This document shows positions 1 to 6,402 of a DNA stretch of 15,494 nt, one piece after another. The notes beneath the pieces were generated by a model, which worked only from the letters and a program-made list of their open reading frames with translations, had not been told where the DNA came from and made no database searches. The stretch comes from Deltaproteobacteria bacterium UBA796. GTDB taxonomy: Bacteria; Myxococcota_A; UBA796. The stretch covers positions 1 through 15,494 of the forward strand of contig DBIS01000401.1 in NCBI GenBank assembly GCA_002296975.1. The letters run 5' to 3'. Made by a program: the position numbers and the translations under genes. Numbering within the stretch: the stretch's first letter is position 1; the number at the start of each line of letters is the position of its first letter.

Positions 1-144
1 TTTATGCTCCCCGTGGCCACAGCACCCAACGCCATCGTGTTTGGCACCGGCATGGTCAACACACGGGTGATGGCCAAAGAAGGATTCGCGCTGAACTTTG
101 CTGGTGCCATCATCATCACGGCGATGACCGCTTATATGCTTTAA
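1..144 (+). CDS. C-terminal fragment of an SLC13/DASS-family anion:Na+ symporter (5' end outside window)
   Basis: The frame is open from the first base and ends at TAA 142-144, giving the last 47 residues of a membrane protein. It begins FMLPVATAPNAIVFGTG, which matches the conserved C-terminal signature of the SLC13/DASS family (divalent anion:Na+ symporters for dicarboxylates, citrate or sulfate). In that signature the Pro-Asn pair lies near the substrate and sodium site. A hydrophobic last helix (FAGAIIITAMTAYML) follows, as expected for the family. The substrate cannot be told from this fragment. The thioesterase gene starts 21 bases downstream on the same strand, so the two may be co-transcribed, although no functional link is evident. 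Confidence 0.85.
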   Translation, partial: FMLPVATAPNAIVFGTGMVNTRVMAKEGFALNFAGAIIITAMTAYML

Positions 145-165
145 ACCAAAACACCCGGGAACACG

Positions 166-621
166 ATGACCGACGACGAACGCAGCAAAATCATCCAATT
201 TGTAGAAGAGCGTGTGCCCTTCAACCGTTTTTTGGGCATAAAAGTGTGCTGGATGGGTGATGGAGAGGCAGAAATGACCATACCCTCCAAGCCCGAATTA
301 ACCGGCGACCCCTTCCGGCCAGCCGTCCATGGCGGGGTCATCTCCGCCCTCGCAGACATGGTTGGCGGGCTCGCTGTTTTCGCCACTGTGGGCAGCAGCC
401 AAATCGCGTCCACCGTCGACCTGCGCGTGGATTACCTGCGACCTGGCGATGTCAACTTGGACATCTTCGCAAAAGCCAAAGTCATCCGCGCCGGAAACCG
501 CGTGGCGGCCACCCAAACCGTCTTGTACCAAAGTGACTTCAACACCCCGATCGCCACTGCGAACGCGGTCTACAACCTGGTCAATCAGAACTGGAAAATC
601 CATAAACCTGAGGATGCATAG
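166..621 (+). CDS. PaaI-like hotdog-fold acyl-CoA thioesterase
   Basis: A 151-residue protein, the usual length for a single hotdog domain. Residues 55-69 (HGGVISALADMVGGL) match the PaaI/YdiI-type thioesterase signature: the HGG turn followed by the long hotdog helix carrying the likely catalytic Asp64. Downstream beta strands (STVDLRVDYLRPG, about 82-94) fit the rest of the fold. Members of this family hydrolyse acyl- or aryl-CoA thioesters in the cytoplasm as dimers or tetramers. The exact substrate is not predictable. The ATG at 166 is chosen because the protein then has a normal N-terminus, but the ribosome binding site is weak (CGGGAA). The last 41 bases overlap the 3' end of the convergent Suc_Fer gene. 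Family assignment is firm; specificity is unknown. Confidence 0.9.
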   Translation: MTDDERSKIIQFVEERVPFNRFLGIKVCWMGDGEAEMTIPSKPELTGDPFRPAVHGGVISALADMVGGLAVFATVGSSQIASTVDLRVDYLRPGDVNLDIFAKAKVIRAGNRVAATQTVLYQSDFNTPIATANAVYNLVNQNWKIHKPEDA

Positions 622-1456
622 TCTGGGTAGAGCCGCAGGAATACGGTCGCCCACTCCCGTGAGGCTGACTGGAGATACGCAAAGCCAAGGGCTCACCTTC
701 TACGGTACACGCCACACCATCTTTGCCCGGCGCACACACCACAGCAGCCACCGAACGCAAGTCCTTCATCGCCCGAATATGCGCTTCGCCCACCTGCGAC
801 AATCGGCCGCACCACACCCGACCCCGAAAACGGTCAAGCCGGTATATCTCTCCCCGACTTAAACCATCAACAAGGGCCGTGACTTCATCCGGCTGCACCC
901 GACCAAACTGCAAACCCATTGGCAACACCACCAAGGTCGCCGCAAAGCGATGGCCTCCCAGATGGGTCGTTTGCCAGCACTGCTCAGGACATGCTTCGGC
1001 GAGAGATTGGTACACTGGCATGCCCAAACGTGAGCAGCAACGGTCTCTAACCCCGTGGGTACACACCAAAAACAGAGGTCCGTCAACGATGGTGCTGCCC
1101 GCGCCTCCTGCAAATAACTCTGGAATATCCACAGTGAGCAGCGCAGCCAAATCGGGTAGGTCCAAGCGATAAATCACGCCCCCATCGGCCCCACAACGCA
1201 CCGCCATCACCACGGGCCCTGACGACGATGTCCCTGGACGGCGAATCAACTGTAGACGCGCGGGACCAAAGCGTTCAAGCCCTGCTTTTATATGGGCGAT
1301 AACCGCACCTTGAAGTGGCGAAGCATCCGCTGTGATGGGCGCCCACCCCTCGTCGACCTGAATCAACAGCCAGTGCTCGACCGAGGTCAGCGCGCTCGCA
1401 ATATTCGGCTCGCCGAGGGCCACAGATTGCTCGCAACACGAAGTAGGCCCACTCAT
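581..1456 (-). CDS. Sucrase/ferredoxin-like (Suc_Fer, Apd1-like) iron-sulfur protein
   Basis: A 291-residue cytoplasmic protein. It contains the thioredoxin-like ferredoxin core of the Suc_Fer family: CTHGVRDRCCSRLG (about residues 132-145, Cys132, Cys140, Cys141) followed by HLGGHRFAATLVVLP (165-179). The HxxxH pair His165/His169 corresponds to the arrangement that, together with two cysteines, binds a bis-histidinyl [2Fe-2S] cluster in yeast Apd1/Aim32. That parallel is from knowledge of the family. A C-terminal segment containing PYSCGS is also typical. The start is set at ATG 1456, which overlaps the stop of the upstream gene as ATGA; a GTG at 1468 is possible but less likely. The physiological reaction is not established for bacterial members; electron transfer or redox sensing is plausible. 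Translation is probably coupled to the membrane protein upstream. The 3' end overlaps the thioesterase gene by 41 bp. Confidence 0.85.
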   Translation of the reverse strand: MSGPTSCCEQSVALGEPNIASALTSVEHWLLIQVDEGWAPITADASPLQGAVIAHIKAGLERFGPARLQLIRRPGTSSSGPVVMAVRCGADGGVIYRLDLPDLAALLTVDIPELFAGGAGSTIVDGPLFLVCTHGVRDRCCSRLGMPVYQSLAEACPEQCWQTTHLGGHRFAATLVVLPMGLQFGRVQPDEVTALVDGLSRGEIYRLDRFRGRVWCGRLSQVGEAHIRAMKDLRSVAAVVCAPGKDGVACTVEGEPLALRISSQPHGSGRPYSCGSTQTMHPQVYGFSSSD

Positions 1457-2055
1457 CGCCGCGTGCACCGGTGGCTACCCGCTGAACACATCAACTGAAT
1501 CCGGTCGCCGTCACCGACCGACACCGTCCCCGCCATCCGGGGCGCTCCACCATCAAAAGTAGCCTGAATGGTGTAGGTGCCAGCAGGAATGACACCTGGG
1601 CCGAAGGTCCCTTTAGGCCCCATTAAACGAAGTCGAGACACCGCTCCAACCACCATCACCAACCCTTCTCCGGTCACCGGTGGGCTGGCCTCGGACTTCG
1701 GCGCTAGCGCCTTCGCAGCCTTTGCTGCTTTGGGCTTAGAAGATTGAGCTTGCTCGGTGCTGACCCCAGCCCGAACAGTCTTTGTCTTGGGCCTGGATGC
1801 TGCCGCTTTTGAGCTTTTCACCTTGGCGGGTGGTGGCCTTATTGCTGTGGGCGACGCCTTTGGAGCCGGGTGGGCGACCGGCGACACCGTGCCCCCCTCA
1901 GGCGCCCGCTGACTGGCCCCGCGCTGACTGGCCCACAAGCCGATCACCAAGGCCCCTCCACCCACAAAAACCACAAAAGCACTGACGATTGCAGCGACCG
2001 CACCAAGCAATCGCTGGCGGTACTGTTCTTTGGTATTTGGGGGAACTGCGGACAT
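1453..2055 (-). CDS. Membrane-anchored Ala/Lys/Pro-rich protein with small C-terminal beta domain, function unknown
   Basis: About 200 residues. A basic N-terminus (KEQYRQR) is followed by one strong hydrophobic segment (about 16-42), then a low-complexity Pro/Ala/Lys/Ser linker (about 45-128), then a compact domain of about 65 residues containing IPAGTYTIQATFDG. This suggests a type II protein with the linker and C-terminal domain in the periplasm. The small domain resembles the PEGA-like beta modules seen at the ends of membrane-anchored proteins and Ser/Thr kinases, but the similarity is weak. It has two cysteines near the C-terminus (CSAGSHRC) that could form a disulfide. The ATG at 2055 is preferred over TTG 2064; neither has a strong ribosome binding site. 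The stop overlaps the Suc_Fer start (ATGA), implying coupled translation. The lysine-rich linker might contact peptidoglycan or the envelope, as in TonB- or Tol-like proteins, but that is speculative. Confidence 0.75.
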   Translation of the reverse strand: MSAVPPNTKEQYRQRLLGAVAAIVSAFVVFVGGGALVIGLWASQRGASQRAPEGGTVSPVAHPAPKASPTAIRPPPAKVKSSKAAASRPKTKTVRAGVSTEQAQSSKPKAAKAAKALAPKSEASPPVTGEGLVMVVGAVSRLRLMGPKGTFGPGVIPAGTYTIQATFDGGAPRMAGTVSVGDGDRIQLMCSAGSHRCTRR

Positions 2056-2124
2056 CGAAGCCAAACCATTGAGATGAGCATGCTATCCATTCGGCTGCCA
2101 CCGTGCCGGGTCGGGCCCAAAGAA

Positions 2125-2502
2125 TCAGCCCAATTGCCCCCGCCAAGCCGCCACCGCAAGCGCAACCCAAGCGACCAGCAAGGCGCTGCCACCGATGGGA
2201 GTGATCGCCCCCAACCAGCGTGTGTCGGTCAGCGCCATGGTCCACAAACTGCCCGTGAAGATGAGCATCCCAACGCTAAAGCCGTAGCCCGCCACCCGAA
2301 GACCACCGCTCTCAGGGCGGCTTGCGAGCACGCCAACCAGCAACAAAGCCACCGCATGAACCAAGAGGTAACGGGTACCCGTCTCGAAATTTGCCAACAT
2401 TTGTGGGCTCACCCGGGCCTTGATCGCATGGGCGCCAAAAGCCCCGCCGGCCACCCCAAAAAACCCAGCAACGCTGCCTATCAACAGCCAATATCGTGCC
2501 AT
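2125..2502 (-). CDS. DUF423 family small integral membrane protein (YgdD-like)
   Basis: 125 residues with four predicted hydrophobic segments. It matches the DUF423 family: GGAFGAHAIKARVSPQM near the N-terminus (about 19-35), the following FETGTRYLLVHAVALL, and FTGSLWTMALTDTRWLG in the third quarter. These are the hallmark motifs of E. coli YgdD and relatives. The molecular role of DUF423 proteins is unknown. The start at ATG 2502 is well supported by GGAGGG at 2507-2512, with four bases between it and the ATG. An upstream GTG at 2532 would put the ribosome binding site inside the gene. It is the first gene of a leftward group of three, with 69 bases to the next start. It is divergent from the YfhO-like gene with 48 bases between starts, so the promoter of the YfhO-like gene may lie within this coding region. 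Confidence 0.88.
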   Translation of the reverse strand: MARYWLLIGSVAGFFGVAGGAFGAHAIKARVSPQMLANFETGTRYLLVHAVALLLVGVLASRPESGGLRVAGYGFSVGMLIFTGSLWTMALTDTRWLGAITPIGGSALLVAWVALAVAAWRGQLG

Positions 2503-2506
2503 GACA

Positions 2507-2512
2507 CCCTCC
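2507..2512 (-). promoter_or_regulatory. Ribosome binding site for the DUF423 gene
   Basis: On the minus strand this reads GGAGGG, four bases before ATG 2502. It decides the start of the DUF423 protein at MARYWLL rather than at the upstream GTG. Confidence 0.75.
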
Positions 2513-2550
2513 GACCCACCCAAAACCGACACAAATGCGATGATGGGCGC

Positions 2551-4497
2551 GTGAACCGCCTTTTACCATGGCTGCTTCTGTTCCTCATCCCAGCGGCCAT
2601 GTTTCCAAGCATCTTTTTGGAAGGATGGGTGGTGAGCGCAGATGATCACCTGAGCGTACATCACGGTTTTCAAACCGAGGCTGGGGGGCATGTTCGCCAC
2701 CCACACTTGTCAGACCCAGCCCTTCAGTTCAAGGCGCTACGCCAAGTGGTGACCGCCTCAATCGCCGCAGGTGAAGTGCCCTTGTGGAACCCCACCATCT
2801 ACGCGGGGGCCCCGCTGCTCGGAGACGCCCAGACCATGGTGGGCTCTCCCCTGACTTGGTTTTACCTTGTCCTCGACGACGATTTAGCAGCCAACGCTGG
2901 GGTCCTATTTTTACTGTGGGTGGTCGGTCTGGGTGCGGCATTGCTCGCTCGCCAACTTGGGGCCAACCGATGGGCGAGTGCCGTGGCGGGCGCCGGTGCC
3001 ATGACCGCACCTTTTATCTCTGTTTGGTTGCTGCATCCCCACGCGGCCACTGCCGTTTGGCTGCCGTGGATCTTGCTGGCCGTAGAAAAGCGCTCACCTT
3101 TTGCCACCGCGGCCGCGACTGCCATGATCGCCATGGGCGGGCACCCTCAAACCGCTGTACATTTGGCCTTGATAACCATCGCTTGGTGCTGCCTTCGAGC
3201 GCGGTGGTGGCGCGGCCTGTATTGGGTTGGCGCAGGATTGGCGGTGTCCGGACCCATCTGGTTGCCCTTTGTGGAAGAAGTCCTGCGCTCGGCCACCGTG
3301 CTCAGCCATGGCGGCAACACCTTGGCTCCAGTTCAACTTCTGGACCTTCTATGGCCAGGTTGGCATGGTCACCCAGCCACTGAGACATGGGTGAGCCGCC
3401 AAACCAGTTGGGCGGATGGCCGAATACATCCGGGTTTGGCCGTGGCAGGGCTCGCAATCTGGGCCACACGCCGACCGCTTGGGCGGCACATCGCGCTCAT
3501 TTGGCTGGCGGCCGTTATCGCCTCAGTGACCGGCCTTCCAGGGCCGATCAATCACGCCAGATTGGCAGCCATCGCCGCAGGGTTGCTCCCAATCGCGGCC
3601 GCGCTGAAGCTTTCACCAAAGGCTTCGCCATGGATGTTCGGCCTGGTCGTCGTGACCGGCCTGTGGGCGAACCAGCACAATCAGTCCACCATCCCGCCCG
3701 AAGATCACAGCCCAAGCCCTGCGCCATGGACTTCTGTACTGCAAAAAACAGTCACCGACGGACGGGTAGTCGGCATTGGATGGGCATTGCAGCCAAACAC
3801 CGGTGCATTGGTCGGGCTGTCAGACCTCCGCGGCTATGATCTTCCTGTTTCCGTCGACACCGAGCGCCTTCAAATTGCCCTCAACCCCGAGCCAGTCCGC
3901 CCATGGTTTCGAATCGACACCCGACCGAGTGAAAACCTTCTTCGCTTTGCCGCGGTCAGAGCCGTCCTCACACCTCAGCCAAATACCGGCGACATCCCAC
4001 TTGGACCTGCGCCATTGTCAGCAGACCTCGTTCAAAATTCGGGAGCAAGAGCATGGAAAAGTACCGGTGCCACGGCCGTGTCCACACCAAACCAGGCCGT
4101 CGCCATCCTTAAAAATGACCCTGAGGCTGCCAGTCACCCGCCGGTAGAGGGCCTGAATTTTCAACTGCCGACCACAGGTACGGTCAGCCAAGCAGACACA
4201 GTCATCCTAAACTATCGCACAGCCAGCTTCTGGGTAAGGGGTGAGACCCCCGGCATTGCCGTCATCGCTGACGCCTGGCACCCTGGCTGGACGGTCAAAA
4301 TCGATGGCCACCCCGCCAAACCCTTGAGGGTGGGCGGGGTATTTCGCGGGGTGGAGGTCACCGGTGGCGACCACTGGGTGGCGTGGACATTTAGCCCGTG
4401 GGGTTGGCGATGGGGCTGGGCCTTATTTTTTTTGGGATTTCTCGCCCTGTCAGGTCCGGCTTTGGTTCGGAAAATCAAAGGCTATTTATTGAATTAA
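2551..4497 (+). CDS. YfhO-like multi-pass membrane protein
   Basis: About 648 residues. After an N-terminal helix (about 4-22) comes an extracytoplasmic segment with PLWNPTIYAGAPLLGDAQT (77-95), the P-x-W-N-P...G-x-P signature of YfhO/DUF6044-like proteins. Many hydrophobic helices follow (about 115-135, 144-162, 185-212, 222-240, 295-345), including the family-like GGHPQTA. The C-terminal extracytoplasmic beta domain has ADAWHPGWTVKIDG (573-586) and ends with GVFRGVEVTGGDHWVAW before a last helix (about 622-640), a typical YfhO ending. Family members are GT-C-like membrane proteins; Listeria and Bacillus YfhO relatives glycosylate lipoteichoic acid. That polymer is not expected in a Gram-negative cell, so the acceptor here is unknown. 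The GTG at 2551 is chosen because the frame upstream is antisense to DUF423 and has no membrane character; ATG 2599 would lose the first helix. It stands alone among its neighbours with no sugar genes nearby. Confidence 0.8.
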   Translation: MNRLLPWLLLFLIPAAMFPSIFLEGWVVSADDHLSVHHGFQTEAGGHVRHPHLSDPALQFKALRQVVTASIAAGEVPLWNPTIYAGAPLLGDAQTMVGSPLTWFYLVLDDDLAANAGVLFLLWVVGLGAALLARQLGANRWASAVAGAGAMTAPFISVWLLHPHAATAVWLPWILLAVEKRSPFATAAATAMIAMGGHPQTAVHLALITIAWCCLRARWWRGLYWVGAGLAVSGPIWLPFVEEVLRSATVLSHGGNTLAPVQLLDLLWPGWHGHPATETWVSRQTSWADGRIHPGLAVAGLAIWATRRPLGRHIALIWLAAVIASVTGLPGPINHARLAAIAAGLLPIAAALKLSPKASPWMFGLVVVTGLWANQHNQSTIPPEDHSPSPAPWTSVLQKTVTDGRVVGIGWALQPNTGALVGLSDLRGYDLPVSVDTERLQIALNPEPVRPWFRIDTRPSENLLRFAAVRAVLTPQPNTGDIPLGPAPLSADLVQNSGARAWKSTGATAVSTPNQAVAILKNDPEAASHPPVEGLNFQLPTTGTVSQADTVILNYRTASFWVRGETPGIAVIADAWHPGWTVKIDGHPAKPLRVGGVFRGVEVTGGDHWVAWTFSPWGWRWGWALFFLGFLALSGPALVRKIKGYLLN

Positions 4498-4517
4498 CAA
4501 AAATCAAATGTTAGAAT
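4489..4517 (+). promoter_or_regulatory. Candidate sigma70-type promoter for the 4530 gene
   Basis: TTGAAT at 4489-4494 (four of six consensus bases) and TAGAAT at 4512-4517 (five of six) are separated by 17 bases in an AT-rich patch at the end of the YfhO-like gene. Transcription would start near 4524, about six bases before ATG 4530, leaving a very short leader. The assignment rests on motif match only. Confidence 0.45.
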
Positions 4518-4529
4518 AAAGCAGTTCCT

Positions 4530-5237
4530 ATGAATATACTTCCGCTTTTGTGCTTGGCAGCCAGCTCAGTTTTGCATTCCGCCCACGCGAACAGATCAAG
4601 CCTGGATCCCCCTGCTGTTCAAGAGGTAATTCCCTTGGCGCCGAGCCCCGCACCCATCTCACCCCAGCCCGTTGCTAACCAACCCCCCAACACCGTTCGC
4701 CCCGCCGCTCCGAGCTTCAACCAGCGATACCGGCGAGAACTATTGGCCCTGATTGGGTTGCTGGCGCTGTTGTTGGTCACCCGCCTTTTTACGCCGCCGG
4801 AAAAAGGCAAAAGTCGTCTAACTAAGCGCCACTCACCCCTAAACGCCGACGAGTTTGCCCGGGTCATTTTTTCCATTGTACGCGGTGAAAACGTACCGGA
4901 GTACCGAGGCCTTTACATTTCGGGGCCTGAGGCCGTTGCCGTGATGGGGGAATCGACAGCGCGGTCATACCTAAAAACCAGAAGCCCGGAAATTTTTGAG
5001 ATGGCTTTCGATGAACTCTTTGATCGGGTTCCGGCCAATGCTCGCTTTGAACGGGGCCACATCAACGATGAGAATGCAGTGGCCTTGTGGGTGGTGGACC
5101 CACAGCACAATCGCCACCGAATCCCGATCGGCCACATTGCACGGGTGGGCGCGATTGTGCGCTTGGTGAGCCCAATCGTGGGAGATAATGCCAAGCCACA
5201 TCTAGAATATATTGGCGAACCTAACACCGACTCCTGA
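4530..5237 (+). CDS. Membrane-anchored protein with signal peptide-like N-terminus, function unknown
   Basis: 235 residues, not recognised as a known family. Residues 1-20 look like a signal peptide ending in an AHA signal-peptidase site. A Pro/Ala-rich stretch (about 27-62) follows, then RYRRE and a strong transmembrane helix (about 71-87). A polar domain of about 140 residues ends the protein (GLYISGPEAVAVMGESTARSY, then a block with HRIPIGHIARVGAIVRLV). If the signal peptide is cleaved, the proline-rich part is periplasmic and the C-terminal domain cytoplasmic. No catalytic motif is obvious. Upstream there is no good Shine-Dalgarno, and a candidate promoter lies only a few bases before the ATG. 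The gene sits between the YfhO-like gene and a second orphan membrane protein on the same strand, with a 106-base gap to the latter, so they may or may not be co-transcribed. Confidence 0.75.
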   Translation: MNILPLLCLAASSVLHSAHANRSSLDPPAVQEVIPLAPSPAPISPQPVANQPPNTVRPAAPSFNQRYRRELLALIGLLALLLVTRLFTPPEKGKSRLTKRHSPLNADEFARVIFSIVRGENVPEYRGLYISGPEAVAVMGESTARSYLKTRSPEIFEMAFDELFDRVPANARFERGHINDENAVALWVVDPQHNRHRIPIGHIARVGAIVRLVSPIVGDNAKPHLEYIGEPNTDS

Positions 5238-5328
5238 CCCCGATATGGACCATTTTCGGCAAAATGTTTGTCTGAACCGCACATCAACCCTCGACACCCT
5301 CGCGCGCACAGGTGTAGATCGGGAGTTC

Positions 5329-5334
5329 AAGAGG
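5329..5334 (+). promoter_or_regulatory. Ribosome binding site for the 5344 gene
   Basis: AAGAGG followed by nine bases (TAAAATTTT) and then ATG 5344. It supports this start and suggests good translation. The rest of the 5238-5343 gap holds a weak imperfect inverted repeat near 5240-5259 and no convincing promoter. Confidence 0.65.
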
Positions 5335-5343
5335 TAAAATTTT

Positions 5344-6399
5344 ATGGCGTATTTGATGTTTGTAGTCGGCCTTGTTTATAGCGTAGTCTGGGCCATAGGT
5401 CTCAAATTTGCAGCGACCTCAGACGGTCCAAAGAACACCGTCATCCCCGCATTGGGCTTGTTGGCCTTCATCGGACTCTCGGGCATGTCAGCGATGGCCG
5501 CCAAAGAGGCCATGAACAACCCCGAAGCCATCAACCCAGGCGCATACCTAAGCTTGAACTACAACAACACCGTCGACGAAGTGGTCAGCAAGCTTGGTCC
5601 AGCGGTCGTCGACCCTGACCGCAGCACCTACAATCTCACGGCCCGAGGCTTGGTGGTTCCAGGCGATATCGGCGCCCGACTTCCTTCTGGCGCCAATGAC
5701 GCAGACGCGATCAACGCCAAGTTGATGCTCTCTGTCATCGGTGAGCCCGGCCGTCGCAACCAACGGAATACCCTGGGTGCCAAGGCTGCCAACGAAGGGA
5801 ATGGCCTCTCAGGCCTGCAGATCGTTCTCAAAGAAAACGGCAATGAAGTGACCTTCACCGAAGGCGAAGAGTGGACCTACGAGAAGGGTGACACCGCCGA
5901 GACCGTCGCCCAAAAAATCGGCGAGGCCATCGACGCACACCCCTCTTGGACCGCCGAAGGCAGCACAGAGTTGGCCCCAACCAAGGTCATCATCGAGTCC
6001 GAGCTTGAAGACAATATGGGCGTCGCTGGAAACACCCAAGAAGGTTGGGTCGCGACCGGCAGGAACACCAGCATCAAGGTCGGCATCTCCGACACCGGAT
6101 CCACCCAACGCTTCCGCGGCGGCATGGACTCCGTGTCCCTCAAGTTCTGGATCGAAGAAGAGGCCGTATTGGATGGGAACTTCTCCATGACCGACCGATT
6201 GGTCATGATCGGCTTTATCGGCGACAAGGCCAAGAATGTGCGCCAAGCCGGCATTAGCCTGACCGTCGAGCAAATCACCGCCGTCGAGGATAGCTTCGCC
6301 GCAGATCGCCTCGCCGAAGAAGACGCCATCAAGGCCGCACGGGCCGAAGCCCGCGAGAAGGCCAAGGCCGAAGCCGCAGCCCTTGAGGCCGCCAAATAG
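5344..6399 (+). CDS. Orphan membrane-anchored protein with phage-structural-like module and charged coiled tail
   Basis: 351 residues, not assigned to a known family. Two hydrophobic helices at the N-terminus (about 2-24 and 33-54) form a hairpin, so the large C-terminal part should lie on the cytoplasmic side if the N-terminus is inside, or outside if it is not. A polar region (65-150) includes LSLNYNNTVDEVVSKLG. Residues about 158-262 contain EWTYEKGDTAETVAQKIGEA, then SWTAEG, KVIIESE, GVAGN and FRGGMDSV. This order of short motifs recalls a module common in phage virion and tail proteins (GDT..TA..LA..I, V.I.A, G..GN, L.GG.D). The last 35 residues are almost only Ala, Glu, Lys and Arg and probably form a helix or coiled coil. 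A good ribosome binding site and strong preference for C-ending codons suggest appreciable expression. The stop is 3 bases from the stop of the convergent peptidase. The fold assignment is inference. Confidence 0.75.
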   Translation: MAYLMFVVGLVYSVVWAIGLKFAATSDGPKNTVIPALGLLAFIGLSGMSAMAAKEAMNNPEAINPGAYLSLNYNNTVDEVVSKLGPAVVDPDRSTYNLTARGLVVPGDIGARLPSGANDADAINAKLMLSVIGEPGRRNQRNTLGAKAANEGNGLSGLQIVLKENGNEVTFTEGEEWTYEKGDTAETVAQKIGEAIDAHPSWTAEGSTELAPTKVIIESELEDNMGVAGNTQEGWVATGRNTSIKVGISDTGSTQRFRGGMDSVSLKFWIEEEAVLDGNFSMTDRLVMIGFIGDKAKNVRQAGISLTVEQITAVEDSFAADRLAEEDAIKAARAEAREKAKAEAAALEAAK

Positions 6400-6402
6400 G
6401 AA

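Noticed and set aside
1870..2550. The YfhO-like reading frame is open back to an ATG at 1870, giving an 875-residue protein.
   Set aside because: These 227 codons are antisense to the DUF423 gene, which has clear family motifs and a strong ribosome binding site, and to the Ala/Lys/Pro-rich protein. The predicted residues are Arg/Pro/His-rich with no membrane or domain character.
5240..5259. Hairpin (CCGA/TCGG around ATGG/CCAT) as a terminator after the 4530 gene.
   Set aside because: The stem is short and mismatched and no T-run follows; it is not convincing as an intrinsic terminator.
5809..6395. Long minus-strand open frames (154 and 172 codons) opposite the 5344 gene.
   Set aside because: They are typical shadows of a GC-rich coding region with biased third positions; the plus-strand gene has a ribosome binding site, membrane segments and sensible composition.
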